Positions 51,813 to 64,000 of a stretch of 64,000 nt of DNA are shown in pieces (position 1 is the stretch's first letter; every line of letters begins with the position of its first letter). Both the position numbers and the translations under genes were made by a program. Below the pieces are notes generated by a model that was not told where the DNA came from, did not search any database, and saw only the letters and a program-made list of their open reading frames with translations. The DNA comes from Streptomyces sp. NBC_00083 (lineage in GTDB: Bacteria > Actinomycetota > Actinomycetes > Streptomycetales > Streptomycetaceae): positions 62,001 to 126,000 of the forward strand of contig NZ_JAPELY010000002.1 in NCBI RefSeq assembly GCF_026343295.1, read 5' to 3'.

Positions 51813-54334
51813 CTGTGACGACGAGTAGCGCTTCCTCCGGGGGCGGCGAGGCGGCCGTGCCGCCGGAGGATCTCGTCTCGCTGACCATCGACGGCGTCGG
51901 CATCAGCGTCCCCAAGGGCACTCTGGTGATCCGCGCCGCCGAACAGCTCGGCATCGAGATCCCGCGGTTCTGCGACCACCCCCTGCTCGACCCGGCCGGC
52001 GCCTGCCGCCAGTGCATCGTCGAGGTCGAGGGCCAGCGCAAGCCGATGGCGTCCTGCACCATCACCTGCACCGACGGCATGGTGGTCAAGTCCCAGCTCT
52101 CCTCGCCGGTCGCCGAGAAGGCCCAGCGCGGGGTGATGGAACTCCTCCTGATCAACCACCCGTTGGACTGCCCGGTCTGCGACAAGGGCGGCGAATGCCC
52201 CCTGCAGAACCAGGCGATGCAGGTCGGCTCCGCGGACTCGCGCTTCGAGGGCCACAAGCGCACCTACGAGAAGCCGGTCCCGATCTCCACCCAGGTGCTC
52301 CTGGACCGCGAGCGCTGCGTGCTGTGCGCGCGCTGCACCCGCTTCTCCAACCAGATCGCCGGCGACCCGATGATCGAGCTGATCGAGCGGGGCGCGCTCC
52401 AGCAGGTCGGCACCGGCGAGGGCGACCCGTTCGAGTCGTACTTCTCCGGCAACACCATCCAGATCTGCCCGGTCGGCGCGCTGACCTCGGCGGCGTACCG
52501 CTTCCGCTCCCGCCCCTTCGACCTGGTGTCGTCGCCCTCGGTGTGCGAGCACTGCGCGGGCGGCTGCGCGACCCGCACCGACCACCGGCGCGGCAAGGTC
52601 ATGCGCCGCCTCGCGGCGGAGGACCCCGAGGTCAACGAGGAGTGGATCTGCGACAAGGGCAGGTTCGGCTTCCGGTACGGACAGCAGCACGACCGGCTGA
52701 CCACGCCGCTGGTGCGCAACGCCGAGGGCGTGCTCGAACCGGCGAGCTGGCCCGAGGCGCTGGAGGCCGCGGCCACCGGGCTCGCCGCCGCGCGCGGCCG
52801 GGCCGGAGTCCTCGTCGGCGGACGGCTCACCGTCGAGGACGCGTACGCCTACGCCAAGTTCGCCCGGACCGTCCTCGACACCAACGACATCGACTTCCGG
52901 GCCCGGACGCACTCCGCGGAGGAGGCCGACTTCCTGGCGGCCCGCGTCGCCGGCCGGGGCCGTGACCTCGACGGGCGGGGCGCGACCTACGCCTCCGTGG
53001 AACAGGCACCGGCCGTCCTCCTGGTGGGCTTCGAGTCCGAGGAGGAGGCGCCCGGCGTCTTCCTGCGGCTGCGCAAGGCCTGGCGCAAGCACGGCCAGCG
53101 CACCTTCTCGCTCGCCACCCACATGACGCGGGGCCTCGCGAAGGCGGGCGGCACCCTGCTGCCCGCCGCGCCCGGCACCGAGACCGAGTGGCTCGACGCG
53201 CTCGCGGGCGGCGTCGGCCTCGACGACGACGGCGCGAAGGCGGCCGAGGCCCTGCGCTCCCCGGGCGCCGTCCTCATCGTGGGTGAGCGGCTCGCGGGCG
53301 TGCCCGGCGCGCTGACCGCCGCGGTGCGCGCGGCCTCCGCCACCGGCGCCGAACTGGTGTGGATCCCGCGCCGGGCCGGCGAGCGCGGCGCGGTGGAGGC
53401 GGGCGCGCTCCCGTCGCTGCTGCCCGGCGGCCGCCCGGCCACCGACCCGCGCGCCCGCGACGAGGTCGCCGGCGCCTGGGGCGTACGCGAACTTCCGCAC
53501 CGCTACGGCCGCGACACCGGACAGATCGTCGAGGCCGCCGTCACCGGCGAACTGGGCGCGCTGCTCGTCGCGGGCGTCGACCCGGCCGACCTGCCGGACC
53601 CGGCGCGGGCCCGCCAGGCCCTCGAAGGCGCCTTCGTGGTCAGCCTCGAACTGCGGCCGAGCGCGGTCACCGCCCACGCGGCGGTGGTCTTCCCGGTCGC
53701 CTCCGTCACCGAGAAGTCCGGTGCCTTCCTCACCTGGGAAGGCAGGGCCCGCCTGTTCGAGGCCGCGCTCAAGCCGGAGCAGATGACCCGCACCCTGGCG
53801 CCCACCGACGCGCGGGTGCTGCACATGCTGGCCGACGCGGTCGCCGACGCCGCGGGCACCGACGACGGCGGCCGGTTCGCCCTGCCCGACGTCCACGCCG
53901 TGCGGCGCGAGATGACGCGGCTCGGCACCTGGGACGGGCCGCGCGCGAGCGAGCCCCTGGAGACGGCGCTGGCGCTGCCCCGGCCCGCCGAGGGCGAAGC
54001 CGTCCTCGCCGGGCACCGGATGCTGCTCGACCAGGGCTCGCTCCAGGCGGGCGACGAGGCGCTGGCCGGCACCCGGCACGCGGCCGTCGCCCGGCTCTCG
54101 GCGGCCACCGCGGCCGAGGCCGGCGTCAAGGACGGCGACCTGCTCCAGGTCACCGGCGCGTCCGGCGGTGTCCAACTCCCGCTCCAGGTGAGCGAGATGC
54201 CCGACCGGGTGGTGTGGCTGCCGCTGAACTCCGTCGGAGGCGGGGTCGCCGCCGACACCGGCGCGGTCCCCGGACAGGTCGTCCGCATCGGACCGGCCGT
54301 TACGGATGCCCCCTCGGAGGTGGTGGAGGCGTGA
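51809..54334 (+). CDS. nuoG: NADH-quinone oxidoreductase subunit G
   Basis: 841 residues. N-terminal [2Fe-2S] ferredoxin domain ([25 protein letters not shown] with later MASC), the His-Cys3 motif [15 protein letters not shown], [4Fe-4S] set [20 protein letters not shown], and [22 protein letters not shown] leading into a molybdopterin-oxidoreductase-like domain that has lost its cofactor. Three Cys of CEHCAGGC with a distal Cys could hold the optional N7 cluster. It overlaps nuoF by 4 bases. Confidence 0.97.
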
Positions 54335-55686
54335 TCACGCTCGCTGCGGAGGACCTCTCCCTGTTCGGCCGCGACCCCTGGTGGCTCGTCGTCGTCAAGG
54401 CCGTCTTCTGCTTCGCGTTCCTCATGGTGACCGTGTTGTTCTCCATCGTGTGGGAGCGCAAGGTCGTCGCCTGGATGCAGCTGCGCATCGGCCCCAACCG
54501 GCACGGTCCCTGGGGCATGCTCCAGTCGCTCGCCGACGGCATCAAGCTGATGCTGAAGGAAGACGTCATCGTCAAGAGGGCCGACAAGGTCGTCTACGTC
54601 CTGGCCCCGATCATCGCCGCGATCCCCGCGTTCATGGCGATCGCCGTCATCCCGTTCGGGCCCGCCGGCAACGAGGTGTCGATCTTCGGCCACCGCACCA
54701 CGATGCAACTCACCGACCTGCCGATCGCCATGCTGTACATCCTGGCCGTCGCCTCGGTCGGCATCTACGGCATCGTGCTCGCCGGCTGGTCGTCGGGCTC
54801 CACCTATCCGCTCCTGGGCGGCCTGCGCTCCTGCGCGCAGATGATCTCGTACGAGATCGCCATGGGCGCGGCCTTCGCCTCGGTCTTCCTCTACTCCGGG
54901 TCGATGTCGACCTCGAAGATCGTGGAGGCGCAGGGCGACCGCTGGTACATCGTGCTGCTGCCGGTCTCGTTCATCATCTACATCGTCACGATGATCGGCG
55001 AGACCAACCGGGCGCCGTTCGACATGCCGGAGTCCGAGGGCGACCTGGTCGGCGGCTTCAACACCGAGTACTCGTCGATCAAGTTCGCGATGTTCATGCT
55101 CGCCGAGTACGTCAACATGGTCACCGTCTCGGCCGTCTCGGTCACCCTCTTCCTCGGCGGCTGGCGCGCACCCTGGCCGGTCAGCACCTTCTGGGAGGGC
55201 GCGAACCACGGCTGGTGGCCGATGCTCTGGTTCGTCATCAAGGTCCAGCTGCTGCTCTTCTTCTTCATCTGGCTGCGCGGCACGCTGCCCCGGGTCCGCT
55301 ACGACCAGCTGATGAAGCTGGGGTGGAAGGTCCTCATCCCGGTCTCCGTGGTCTGGCTGATGATGGTCGCGACCGTACGGGCACTGCACAACGAGGGCTA
55401 CGGCTTCTCGAAGATCGTGCTGTACGTCGGCGGCGCCGTCGTCGCGCTGCTGCTGCTCTCCTTCGTCGCGGACGTGTTCCGGAGCAAGAAGGGGGAGGAC
55501 GAGGAGGCGAAGACGCCGCCCGCCGCCTTCGACCCGATGGCCGGGGGATTCCCGGTGCCGCCGCTGCCCGGACAGACCCTTCCGCCCGTACCCCGCCGAC
55601 GGCCGCGTCAGGAGCGCGAGTTGATTGTCAGTGGTGGGGCGGATACTCAGAGTGACGGAGAAGGAAGGGAGGGCGACGGTGTCTGA
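54331..55686 (+). CDS. nuoH: NADH-quinone oxidoreductase subunit H
   Basis: 451 residues, eight membrane helices. Family marks: [93 protein letters not shown] and [15 protein letters not shown]. It forms the quinone chamber with NuoB and NuoD. The C-terminus has an extra hydrophilic tail of about 70 residues ([20 protein letters not shown]), which overlaps the nuoI start. GTG start overlaps the nuoG stop. Confidence 0.97.
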   Translation: MITLAAEDLSLFGRDPWWLVVVKAVFCFAFLMVTVLFSIVWERKVVAWMQLRIGPNRHGPWGMLQSLADGIKLMLKEDVIVKRADKVVYVLAPIIAAIPAFMAIAVIPFGPAGNEVSIFGHRTTMQLTDLPIAMLYILAVASVGIYGIVLAGWSSGSTYPLLGGLRSCAQMISYEIAMGAAFASVFLYSGSMSTSKIVEAQGDRWYIVLLPVSFIIYIVTMIGETNRAPFDMPESEGDLVGGFNTEYSSIKFAMFMLAEYVNMVTVSAVSVTLFLGGWRAPWPVSTFWEGANHGWWPMLWFVIKVQLLLFFFIWLRGTLPRVRYDQLMKLGWKVLIPVSVVWLMMVATVRALHNEGYGFSKIVLYVGGAVVALLLLSFVADVFRSKKGEDEEAKTPPAAFDPMAGGFPVPPLPGQTLPPVPRRRPRQERELIVSGGADTQSDGEGREGDGV

Positions 55687-56383
55687 CACGCCATCTGACA
55701 AGTCCTTGAGCAAGAAGTCGGCGCAGCCGGCGAAGGCCGGGCAGCCGGCCGGGTCGCAGGAGTCGCAGGACAAGTTCCTCAACCCCGTGGCCGGCTTCGG
55801 CGTGACCTTCAAGGCCATGTTCAAGAAGCGGCTGACCGAGCAGTACCCGGAGACGCCGAAGGTCACCGCGCCGCGCTTCCACGGCCGCCACCAGCTCAAC
55901 CGGCATCCGGACGGCCTGGAGAAGTGCATCGGCTGCGAGCTGTGCGCCTGGGCCTGTCCCGCCGACGCCATCTATGTGGAGGGCGCCGACAACACGGAAG
56001 AGGAGCGCTACTCGCCGGGCGAGCGCTACGGCCGCGTCTACCAGATCAACTACGCCCGCTGCATCCTGTGCGGTCTGTGCATCGAGGCGTGCCCCACCCG
56101 GGCGCTGACGATGACCAACGAGTTCGAACTGGCCGACTCCTCGCGCGAGAACCTGATCTACACCAAGGAGCAGCTCCTCGCCGGGCTCGACGACATTATG
56201 GTCGACAGTCCGCACGCGATCTACCCGGGCATGGACGAGCAGGACTACTACCGCGGCCTGGTCACCGAGGCCGCGCCCGGCACCGTCCGCCAGGTCGCGC
56301 TCAGCAAGGGGGAGCGGCCCCAGGAGGGCGCGTCCACCTTCGGTGACGACGAGCCCGCGTCCGGCAAGGCGGTGGGGGCATGA
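55679..56383 (+). CDS. nuoI: NADH-quinone oxidoreductase subunit I
   Basis: 234 residues. Two [4Fe-4S] motifs, [16 protein letters not shown] and [16 protein letters not shown] (clusters N6a and N6b). A Lys/Ser/Gln-rich N-terminal extension of about 40 residues precedes [23 protein letters not shown] start overlaps nuoH by 8 bases; a strong AAGGAAGGGAGGG lies ahead. Confidence 0.97.
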   Translation: MSDTPSDKSLSKKSAQPAKAGQPAGSQESQDKFLNPVAGFGVTFKAMFKKRLTEQYPETPKVTAPRFHGRHQLNRHPDGLEKCIGCELCAWACPADAIYVEGADNTEEERYSPGERYGRVYQINYARCILCGLCIEACPTRALTMTNEFELADSSRENLIYTKEQLLAGLDDIMVDSPHAIYPGMDEQDYYRGLVTEAAPGTVRQVALSKGERPQEGASTFGDDEPASGKAVGA

Positions 56384-57261
56384 GCGCGCCCACCGAGCTG
56401 CTGGCCGCCGCGGCCTCGCACACCTCCACCGGTGAGGCCTTCCAGTTCTGGGTGCTCGGCACGGTCGCCGTGGTCGGCGCCCTGTGCACGATCCTCATGA
56501 GGAAGGCCGTGCACAGCGCGCTGTGCCTCGCCGGAACCATGATCATCCTCGCGGTGTTCTACCTCGCCAACGGGGCGTACTTCCTGGGCATCGTCCAGAT
56601 CGTCGTCTACACCGGCGCGATCATGATGCTGTTCCTCTTCGTCGTCATGCTGGTCGGCGTCACCGCCGCCGACTCGCTGAAGGAGACCATCAAGGGCCAG
56701 CGCTGGTGGGCCGCGGCCTGCGGGCTCGGCTTCGGTGTGCTCCTCATCGCCGGCATCGCCAACGCCTCGCTCAAGAGCTTCAACGGGCTGGGCCAGGCCA
56801 ACGCCAACGGAAACGTCGAGGGGCTCGCGACCCTCATCTTCACCAAGTACGTCTTCGCCTTCGAAATCACCGGCGCCCTCCTGATCACCTCGGCGGTCGG
56901 CGCGATGGTGCTCACCCACCGGGAGCGCACCGAGCGCGCCAAGACCCAGCGCGAGATGTCCGAAGAGCGCGTACGCGGCAAGCACCTGCCCCCGCTGCCC
57001 GCCCCCGGCGTCTACGCCCGGCACAACGCGGTGGACATCGCGGGCCTGCTCCCCGACGGCACCCCGTCCGAGCTCACCGTCAACCAGACCCTCCGCGGCC
57101 GCGGCCAGATCCGCGACGTCTCCAACGAGGCGCTCGCCGACCTCAAGGCGCTGGAGCAGCGCTCGGAGGGCCGGCTCGGCCGGGGCAACGACTCGGGACA
57201 CGGCCGGGATGCCGGGCGCGACCACGACCTCGGGCGCGACCAAGAGGAGGCCGCCAAGTGA
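56380..57261 (+). CDS. nuoJ: NADH-quinone oxidoreductase subunit J
   Basis: 293 residues. Five membrane helices in the first 190 residues, including [45 protein letters not shown] with the pi-bulge helix of complex I. The C-terminal 100 residues are a hydrophilic extension ending in Gly/Arg/Asp/His-rich repeats ([18 protein letters not shown]), much longer than in enterobacteria. ATG overlaps the nuoI stop. Confidence 0.96.
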   Translation: MSAPTELLAAAASHTSTGEAFQFWVLGTVAVVGALCTILMRKAVHSALCLAGTMIILAVFYLANGAYFLGIVQIVVYTGAIMMLFLFVVMLVGVTAADSLKETIKGQRWWAAACGLGFGVLLIAGIANASLKSFNGLGQANANGNVEGLATLIFTKYVFAFEITGALLITSAVGAMVLTHRERTERAKTQREMSEERVRGKHLPPLPAPGVYARHNAVDIAGLLPDGTPSELTVNQTLRGRGQIRDVSNEALADLKALEQRSEGRLGRGNDSGHGRDAGRDHDLGRDQEEAAK

Positions 57262-57557
57262 ATCCGGTCAACTACCTCTATCTGGCAGCCCTGTTGTTCA
57301 CCATCGGCGCCGCCGGGGTGCTCATCAGGCGGAACGCGATCGTGGTCTTCATGTGCGTCGAGCTGATGCTCAACGCCTGCAACCTCGCCTTCGTCTGCTT
57401 CTCCCGGCTGCACGGCAACCTCGACGGCCAGATCATCGCGTTCTTCACGATGGTCGTCGCCGCCGCGGAGGTCGTGGTCGGACTCGCGATCATCGTGTCG
57501 CTCTTCCGTTCCCGCCACTCGGCCTCGGTCGACGACGCCAGCCTGATGAAGCTGTAA
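57258..57557 (+). CDS. nuoK: NADH-quinone oxidoreductase subunit K
   Basis: 99 residues, three membrane helices ([64 protein letters not shown]). The Glu residues in VELMLN and AAEVVVG are the conserved proton-channel carboxylates. GTG start overlaps the nuoJ stop. Confidence 0.96.
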   Translation: MNPVNYLYLAALLFTIGAAGVLIRRNAIVVFMCVELMLNACNLAFVCFSRLHGNLDGQIIAFFTMVVAAAEVVVGLAIIVSLFRSRHSASVDDASLMKL

Positions 57558-57572
57558 GGGGTCGCTGCAACC

Positions 57573-59528
57573 GTGGGAAACACACAGAACCTCATCGCGC
57601 TGCTCATCGCGGCGCCCCTGCTCGGAGCCGCCGTCCTGCTGTGCGGCGGCCGGCGCCTCGACCGCGTCGGCCACTGGCTGGGCACCCTGCTCGCGGCCGC
57701 GTCCTTCGTCATCGGCGCGGTGCTCTTCTTCGACATGCTGGGCCGCTCCGCCGACCACCGGACGGTGACCCAGCACCTGTTCAGCTGGATCCCCGTCCAG
57801 GGCTTCCAGGCCGACGTCGGCTTCCAGCTCGACCAGTTGTCGATGACCTTCGTCCTGCTGATCACCGGTGTGGGCACCCTGATCCACATCTATTCGATCG
57901 GCTACATGGAGCACGACGAGAACCGCCGTCGCTTCTTCGGCTACCTCAACCTGTTCCTCGCGGCGATGCTCCTGCTGGTCCTCGCCGACAACTACCTGCT
58001 CCTGTACGTCGGCTGGGAAGGCGTGGGCCTCGCGTCCTACCTGCTCATCGGCTTCTGGCAGCACAAGCCCAGCGCGGCGACCGCCGCCAAGAAGGCCTTC
58101 CTGGTCAACCGGGTCGGCGACATGGGCCTGTCGATCGCCATCATGGTGATGTTCACGACGTTCGGCTCGTTCGCCTTCTCCACCGTCCTCGGCGGGGCCG
58201 GCCAGGCGAGTTCGGGGCGCGACACGGCGATCGGCCTGATGCTGCTGCTCGCCGCGTGCGGCAAGTCGGCGCAGGTCCCGCTCCAGTCCTGGCTCGGTGA
58301 CGCGATGGAGGGCCCGACCCCGGTCTCGGCCCTCATCCACGCGGCGACCATGGTGACCGCCGGCGTCTACCTGATCACCCGCTCCGGCGCGGTCTTCAAC
58401 GCGGTGCCCGACGTCCAGACGGTCGTCGTGGTCATCGGCGCGGTCACGCTCCTGTTCGGTGCGATCGTCGGTTGCGCCAAGGACGACATCAAGAAGGCCC
58501 TCGCCGGCTCGACGATGTCGCAGATCGGCTACATGGTCCTCGCGACCGGCCTCGGTCCGATCGGCTACGTCTTCGCGATCATGCACCTGGTGACGCACGG
58601 CTTCTTCAAGGCCGGGCTCTTCCTCGGCGCCGGCTCCGTCATGCACGGCATGAACGACGAGGTCGACATGCGCAAGTACGGCGGCCTGCGGAAGTACATG
58701 CCGGTCACCTTCGTGACCTTCGGCCTCGGCTACCTGGCGATCATCGGCTTCCCGGGCCTGTCCGGATTCTTCTCCAAGGACAAGATCATCGAGGCGGCGT
58801 TCGCCAAGGGCGGCACCGAGGGCTGGATCCTCGGCACGGTCACCCTGCTCGGCGCCGCGATCACCGCGTACTACATGACGCGCGTGATGGTGATGACCTT
58901 CTTCGGTGAGGAGCGCTGGAAGCACGCGAAGACCGCGTCGCCGGCCGAGCCGGACGTGGAGCCCGCCGCCGACACCCACGGCGCCCACGCCGAACCGCAC
59001 CCGCACGAGTCTCCGAAGACCATGACGATCCCCATGATCGTCCTCGCCTTCGGATCGGTCTTCGCCGGCGGCATCTTCGGTATCGGCGACCGCTTCGTGA
59101 AGTGGCTGGAGCCCGTCACCTCCTTCTCCCACGGCGATTCGCCGGTCGGGGAGTGGACCGTCACCGGCGCCACCATGGTCTGCCTGCTGATCGGCGCGGG
59201 CCTCGCGATCGCCCAGTACGGCCGCAAGCCCGTGCCGGCCGTCGCCCCGCGCGGCTCGCTGCTCACCCGGGCCGCCCGCCGCGACCTGCTCCAGGACGAC
59301 TTCAACCACGTGGTCCTGGTCCGCGGCGGCGAACACCTCACCCGCTCGCTCGTCTACCTCGACCACAGCCTGGTCGACGGAGTCGTCAATGGAACCGCCG
59401 CCTCGGTCGGCGGGCTCTCCGGCCGCCTGCGCAAGCTGCAGAACGGCTTCGCCCGCAGCTACGCGGTCTCGATGTTCGGAGGTGCTGTGGTGATCATCGC
59501 CGCGACTCTGCTGATGAGGGCGGTGTAA
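57573..59528 (+). CDS. nuoL: NADH-quinone oxidoreductase subunit L
   Basis: 651 residues, an antiporter-like proton pump with about 16 helices. [18 protein letters not shown] (key Glu), [40 protein letters not shown] (key Lys/His region), and [19 protein letters not shown] are family signatures. A His/Pro/Glu-rich loop ([17 protein letters not shown]) interrupts the C-terminal third before the lateral-helix region. GTG start, 15 bases after nuoK. Confidence 0.97.
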   Translation: MGNTQNLIALLIAAPLLGAAVLLCGGRRLDRVGHWLGTLLAAASFVIGAVLFFDMLGRSADHRTVTQHLFSWIPVQGFQADVGFQLDQLSMTFVLLITGVGTLIHIYSIGYMEHDENRRRFFGYLNLFLAAMLLLVLADNYLLLYVGWEGVGLASYLLIGFWQHKPSAATAAKKAFLVNRVGDMGLSIAIMVMFTTFGSFAFSTVLGGAGQASSGRDTAIGLMLLLAACGKSAQVPLQSWLGDAMEGPTPVSALIHAATMVTAGVYLITRSGAVFNAVPDVQTVVVVIGAVTLLFGAIVGCAKDDIKKALAGSTMSQIGYMVLATGLGPIGYVFAIMHLVTHGFFKAGLFLGAGSVMHGMNDEVDMRKYGGLRKYMPVTFVTFGLGYLAIIGFPGLSGFFSKDKIIEAAFAKGGTEGWILGTVTLLGAAITAYYMTRVMVMTFFGEERWKHAKTASPAEPDVEPAADTHGAHAEPHPHESPKTMTIPMIVLAFGSVFAGGIFGIGDRFVKWLEPVTSFSHGDSPVGEWTVTGATMVCLLIGAGLAIAQYGRKPVPAVAPRGSLLTRAARRDLLQDDFNHVVLVRGGEHLTRSLVYLDHSLVDGVVNGTAASVGGLSGRLRKLQNGFARSYAVSMFGGAVVIIAATLLMRAV

Positions 59529-59532
59529 CGCG

Positions 59533-61104
59533 ATGTCCTTCCCCCTCCTCACCGCCACGGCCGCCCTGCCGGCGCTCGGCGCGGTCGCGACCGCGGCCGT
59601 CCCCGCCGCACGGCGGACCGCCGCCAAGTGGCTGGCGCTGCTGGTCTCGGTCGGCACCCTGGTGCTCGCCGCGATCCAGCTCGTCCGGTTCGAACCGGGC
59701 GGCGCCCGCTACCAGTTGACCGAGTCGCACGCCTGGATCAAGGACTTCGGAGTCCGCTACGAACTGGGTATCGACGGCATCGGCGTCGCCCTCATCGGGC
59801 TCACCGCGCTGCTCATCCCGTTCATCATCGCGGCCGGCTGGCACGACGCCGACCCCCTGGAGACCCACAGCAGCCGCTGGCGGCCCACCCAGGGCTTCTT
59901 CGCCCTGATCCTCGCCGTCGAGGCGATGGTGGTGCTCTCCTTCGAGGCCACCGACGTCTTCCTCTTCTACATCCTGTTCGAAGCCATGCTCATCCCGATG
60001 TACTTCCTCATCGGCGGCTTCGGCGACCGGGCCCACAGTCAGGGCGACGAGGCGGCGGCGACCCAACGCTCGTACGCGGCCGTCAAGTTCCTGCTCTACA
60101 ACCTGGTCGGCGGCCTCATCATGCTGGCCGCGGTCATCGGCCTGTACGTGGTGGCCGGCTCGTTCTCGCTGGACGAGATCGCCTCGGCCCGCGCGAGCGG
60201 CTCGCTCCACATGGCGACCGGCACCGAGCGGCTGCTGTTCCTCGGCTTCTTCTTCGCCTTCGCGGTGAAGGCCCCGCTGTGGCCGCTGCACACCTGGCTG
60301 CCCAACGCGATGGGCGAGTCGACCGCACCGGTCGCCGTTCTGATCACCGCGGTCGTCGACAAGGTCGGCACCTTCGCGATGCTGCGCTTCTGCCTCCAGC
60401 TCTTCCCGGAGGCCAGCAAGTGGGCCACGCCCGTGATCGTGGTGCTCGCCGTGATCAGCATCATCTACGGGGCGCTGCTCGCGGTCGGCCAGCGCGACAT
60501 CAAGCGCTTGGTGGCGTACGCGTCGATCTCGCACTTCGGCTTCATCGTCATGGGCATCTTCGCGATGACCAGCCAGGGGCAGTCCGGCGCGACGCTCTAC
60601 ATGGTCAACCACGGGATCTCGACGGCCGCGCTGATGCTGGTGGCCGGCTTCCTGATCTCGCGCCGCGGCTCCCGGCTCATCTCGGACTACGGCGGCGTCC
60701 AGAAGGTCGCCCCGGTGCTCGCCGGCACGTTCCTGATCGGCGGCCTCGCCACCCTGTCCCTGCCGGGCCTCGCTCCCTTCGTGAGCGAATTCCTCGTCCT
60801 GGTCGGCACGTTCAGCCGCTACCCGGTGGCGGGGGTGGTCGCGACCCTCGGCATCGTCCTGGCCGCGCTCTACGTCCTCGTCCTCTACCAGCGGACGATG
60901 ACCGGGCCGGTCAAGGCCGAGGTCCAGGGCATGCCCGACCTCAAGGTGCGTGAGCTGCTGGTGGTCGCCCCGCTGATCGCGGTGCTGATCTTCCTCGGGG
61001 TCTACCCGAAGCCGCTGACGGACATCGTCAACCCGGCGGTGCAGCACACGATGTCGGACGTACACAAGAAGGATCCCAACCCCGCGGTGGAGGCGGCCAA
61101 GTGA
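59533..61104 (+). CDS. nuoM: NADH-quinone oxidoreductase subunit M
   Basis: 523 residues, 14 helices, second antiporter-like pump. Family marks: FYILFEAMLIPMYFLIGGFG (proton Glu), AFAVKAPLWPLHTWLPNAMGESTAPVAVLITAVVDKVGTFAMLRF and ALLAVGQRDIKRLVAYASISHFGFI. ATG 4 bases after the nuoL stop; nuoN overlaps its end by 4 bases. Confidence 0.97.
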   Translation: MSFPLLTATAALPALGAVATAAVPAARRTAAKWLALLVSVGTLVLAAIQLVRFEPGGARYQLTESHAWIKDFGVRYELGIDGIGVALIGLTALLIPFIIAAGWHDADPLETHSSRWRPTQGFFALILAVEAMVVLSFEATDVFLFYILFEAMLIPMYFLIGGFGDRAHSQGDEAAATQRSYAAVKFLLYNLVGGLIMLAAVIGLYVVAGSFSLDEIASARASGSLHMATGTERLLFLGFFFAFAVKAPLWPLHTWLPNAMGESTAPVAVLITAVVDKVGTFAMLRFCLQLFPEASKWATPVIVVLAVISIIYGALLAVGQRDIKRLVAYASISHFGFIVMGIFAMTSQGQSGATLYMVNHGISTAALMLVAGFLISRRGSRLISDYGGVQKVAPVLAGTFLIGGLATLSLPGLAPFVSEFLVLVGTFSRYPVAGVVATLGIVLAALYVLVLYQRTMTGPVKAEVQGMPDLKVRELLVVAPLIAVLIFLGVYPKPLTDIVNPAVQHTMSDVHKKDPNPAVEAAK

Positions 61105-62753
61105 GCCCATCAGCTGTCCACAGCCTGTGGACCACGGCGGCCGAGGGAAAGCTGGACAAGATCCCCGCGCCGCACATCGAGTACGCGCAGCTCGCACCCA
61201 CGCTGATCGTGGTGGGCGCGGCGGTCGTCGGCGTCCTCGTCGAGGCCTTCGTCCCGCGCCGCGCCCGGTACTACACGCAGGTCTTCCTCGCGGTGGTCGC
61301 GCTCGCCGCGGCCTTCGCGGCGGTCGTCGGCCTCGCGGCCGGTGGCTACGGCACCACCAAGGCACACATCGCGGCGATGGGCGCGGTCGCGGTCGACGGC
61401 CCCGCGCTCTTCCTCCAGGGCACGATCCTGCTGGCCTCGATCGTCGCGGTCTTCACCTTCGCCGAGCGCCGCCTCGACCCGGAGGCGCACGGCAGCAGGG
61501 TGGACTCCTTCGCCGCCCAGGCGGCCTCGGTGCCGGGCAGCGACAGCGAGAAGGCCGCGGTCAAGGCCGGGTTCACGACCACGGAGGTCTTCCCGCTCGC
61601 GCTGTTCGCGGTCTCCGGGATGCTGGTCTTCCCGGCGGCGAACGACCTCCTGACCCTCTTCGTGGCTCTGGAAGTCTTCTCCCTCCCCCTCTACCTGCTG
61701 TGCGCGCTCGCCCGCCGCAAGCGGCTCATGTCGCAGGAAGCGGCCGTCAAGTACTTCCTGCTCGGCGCGTTCTCCTCGGCCTTCCTGCTCTTCGGCATCG
61801 CGCTCCTGTACGGCTACGCGGGCTCCGTCTCGTACGCCACGATCGCCGATGTCGTCAGCGGCTCCGTCCAGAACGTCGACCCCGCGCTCGCCGGCACCAT
61901 GGGCAACGACGCGCTGCTGCTCATCGGCGGCGCGATGCTCCTGATGGGCCTGCTGTTCAAGGTCGGCGCGGTGCCGTTCCACATGTGGACCCCGGACGTC
62001 TACCAGGGCGCGCCCACCCCGGTGACGGGCTTCATGGCGGCCGCCACCAAGGTCGCCGCCTTCGGTGCGCTGCTGCGTCTGCTGTACGTGGTGCTGCCCG
62101 GCATGAGCTGGGACTGGCGGCCGGTCATGTGGGGCGTCGCGATCATCACGATGCTGGGCGGCGCGGTCGTCGCGATCACCCAGACCGACATCAAGCGGCT
62201 CCTCGCGTACTCCTCGATCGCGCACGCCGGGTTCATCCTGGCCGGTGTCATCGCCACCAACGCGGACGGCATCTCGTCCGTCCTCTTCTACCTGGGGGCG
62301 TACTCCTTCGTGACGATCGGCGCGTTCGCGGTGGTCACGCTGGTGCGGGACGCGGGCGGCGAGGCGACCCACCTGTCCAAGTGGGCGGGGCTCGGCCGGC
62401 GCTCGCCGCTGGTCGCGGCGGTCTTCGCGGTCTTCCTGCTCGCCTTCGCCGGCATCCCGCTGACCTCCGGCTTCTCCGGAAAGTTCGCCGTGTTCAAGGC
62501 GGCGGCCGAGGGAGGCGCGGGGGCGCTGGTCGTGGTCGGTGTGATTTCCTCCGCCGTCGCGGCGTTCTTCTACATCCGGGTGATCGTGCTGATGTTCTTC
62601 AGCGAGCCGAAGGCCGACGGCCCGACGGTGGCGGTCCCGTCCCCGCTGACGATGACGGCGATCGCGGTCGGCGTCGCGGTGACGCTGGTGCTGGGTGTGG
62701 CGCCGCAGTACTTCCTCGACCTCGCGCACAACGCGGGGGTGTTCGTGCGCTAG
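61101..62753 (+). CDS. nuoN: NADH-quinone oxidoreductase subunit N
   Basis: 550 residues, 14 helices, third antiporter-like pump. LLTLFVALEVFSLPLYLLCALARRKRLMSQEAAVKYFLLGAFSSAFLLFG, FKVGAVPFHMWTPDVYQGAPTPVTGFMAAATKVAAF and TQTDIKRLLAYSSIAHAGFILAG are diagnostic. An insert of about 30 residues (DSFAAQAASVPGSDSEKAAVKAG) lies in one loop. GTG start; last gene of the operon, followed by a hairpin terminator. Confidence 0.97.
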   Translation: MSPSAVHSLWTTAAEGKLDKIPAPHIEYAQLAPTLIVVGAAVVGVLVEAFVPRRARYYTQVFLAVVALAAAFAAVVGLAAGGYGTTKAHIAAMGAVAVDGPALFLQGTILLASIVAVFTFAERRLDPEAHGSRVDSFAAQAASVPGSDSEKAAVKAGFTTTEVFPLALFAVSGMLVFPAANDLLTLFVALEVFSLPLYLLCALARRKRLMSQEAAVKYFLLGAFSSAFLLFGIALLYGYAGSVSYATIADVVSGSVQNVDPALAGTMGNDALLLIGGAMLLMGLLFKVGAVPFHMWTPDVYQGAPTPVTGFMAAATKVAAFGALLRLLYVVLPGMSWDWRPVMWGVAIITMLGGAVVAITQTDIKRLLAYSSIAHAGFILAGVIATNADGISSVLFYLGAYSFVTIGAFAVVTLVRDAGGEATHLSKWAGLGRRSPLVAAVFAVFLLAFAGIPLTSGFSGKFAVFKAAAEGGAGALVVVGVISSAVAAFFYIRVIVLMFFSEPKADGPTVAVPSPLTMTAIAVGVAVTLVLGVAPQYFLDLAHNAGVFVR

Positions 62754-62770
62754 CTCACCCTCGTGAGACG

Positions 62771-62799
62771 GGCCCCGGCAAGCCACCAACGCCGGGGCC
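62771..62799 (+). terminator. Terminator of the nuo operon
   Basis: 9-bp stem GGCCCCGGC/GCCGGGGCC (62771-62779 with 62791-62799), 11-base loop, followed by TTCC, 17 bases after the nuoN stop. Confidence 0.75.
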
Positions 62800-62813
62800 T
62801 TCCGCACGCCCGC

Positions 62814-62837
62814 CCTCAGACGCCGGACGGGCTGAGG
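62814..62837. repeat. Copy of the ACGCCGGACGGGCTGA dispersed repeat
   Basis: CCTCAGACGCCGGACGGGCT at 62814-62833 differs by a few bases from the two copies at 9841-9900. It lies between the nuo terminator and recQ. Confidence 0.7.
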
Positions 62838-62964
62838 GGGCCGGGCCTGGGCGCCCTGCCACGGTCCACCCGGGGCCGGGGTTGTGGATAACTCGGGGGG
62901 TGTCCGTGGGGGCGCCTATCGTTGCTGGGGTGAACGGTGACGGACCAGTGCGGGGGACAGAGCG

Positions 62965-64000
<1,036 letters not shown>

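Overview
The window is about 70% GC, with GTG and TTG starts and many 1-4 base gene overlaps. Its gene content (futalosine menaquinone genes, complete nuoA-N, Tat and lipoprotein signals, twin GC-rich intergenic repeats) points to a Streptomyces chromosome, in the conserved core between hemL and recQ. No tRNA, rRNA, insertion sequence, prophage or CRISPR array was seen.

Layout. 1-1303: the 5' end of a probable molybdate-binding lipoprotein, a MerR-like HTH plus Mop-domain regulator and a conserved unknown, all on the minus strand. 1651-9548: hemL, a histidine phosphatase, a Tat lipoprotein deacetylase-like protein, and a complete System II cytochrome c assembly set (TlpA/ResA-like thioredoxin, CcdA, ResB, CcsB). 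9549-10070 is a repeat-rich spacer. 10437-15496 holds mqnL, mqnP and mqnM (UbiD/UbiA/UbiX type), a 40-residue basic protein, an Lrp regulator and mqnE. 16575-18159: a Cys-rich leader peptide in front of a DAACS symporter, probably for cystine. 18492-25860: a candidate beta-mannan-type glycan locus (GH26, membrane protein, Egghead-like GT2, GH113-like, mannose-1-phosphate guanylyltransferase-like, convergent acyltransferase). 25960-31464: DUF4188/MerR divergent pair, secreted lipase, AraC regulator, acyl-CoA ligase. 31465-32314: repeats and a cold shock gene with a structured leader. 32315-44939: mqnA (its 3' end tandemly repeated), esterase lipoprotein, Ser/Thr kinase, orphan prepilin peptidase, mqnC, a frameshifted imidazolonepropionase-like gene, GH18-like lipoprotein, mqnG, GNAT, a MenJ-like reductase and three small minus-strand genes. 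45084-62753: a NlpC/P60 hydrolase divergent from the 14-gene nuo operon. 62965-end: recQ, cut by the window edge.

How the genes work together. Most of the window serves respiration. HemL feeds heme synthesis, the TlpA/CcdA/ResB/CcsB set attaches heme to c-type cytochromes, seven Mqn enzymes plus a MenJ-like reductase make and partly saturate menaquinone, and Nuo reduces it with NADH. MqnB and MqnD were not found here and must lie elsewhere if the pathway is complete. A Rex-like operator lies in the nuo promoter region and a Crp-like site upstream of the NlpC/P60 gene.

The most novel-looking items are the mannan-type glycan locus, the cysteine-rich leader/symporter module with a palindrome at its promoter, the terminator-like hairpin in the cold shock leader, and the five-fold 17-bp repeat at the end of mqnA. 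All functional statements come from motif reading; no database search was run.
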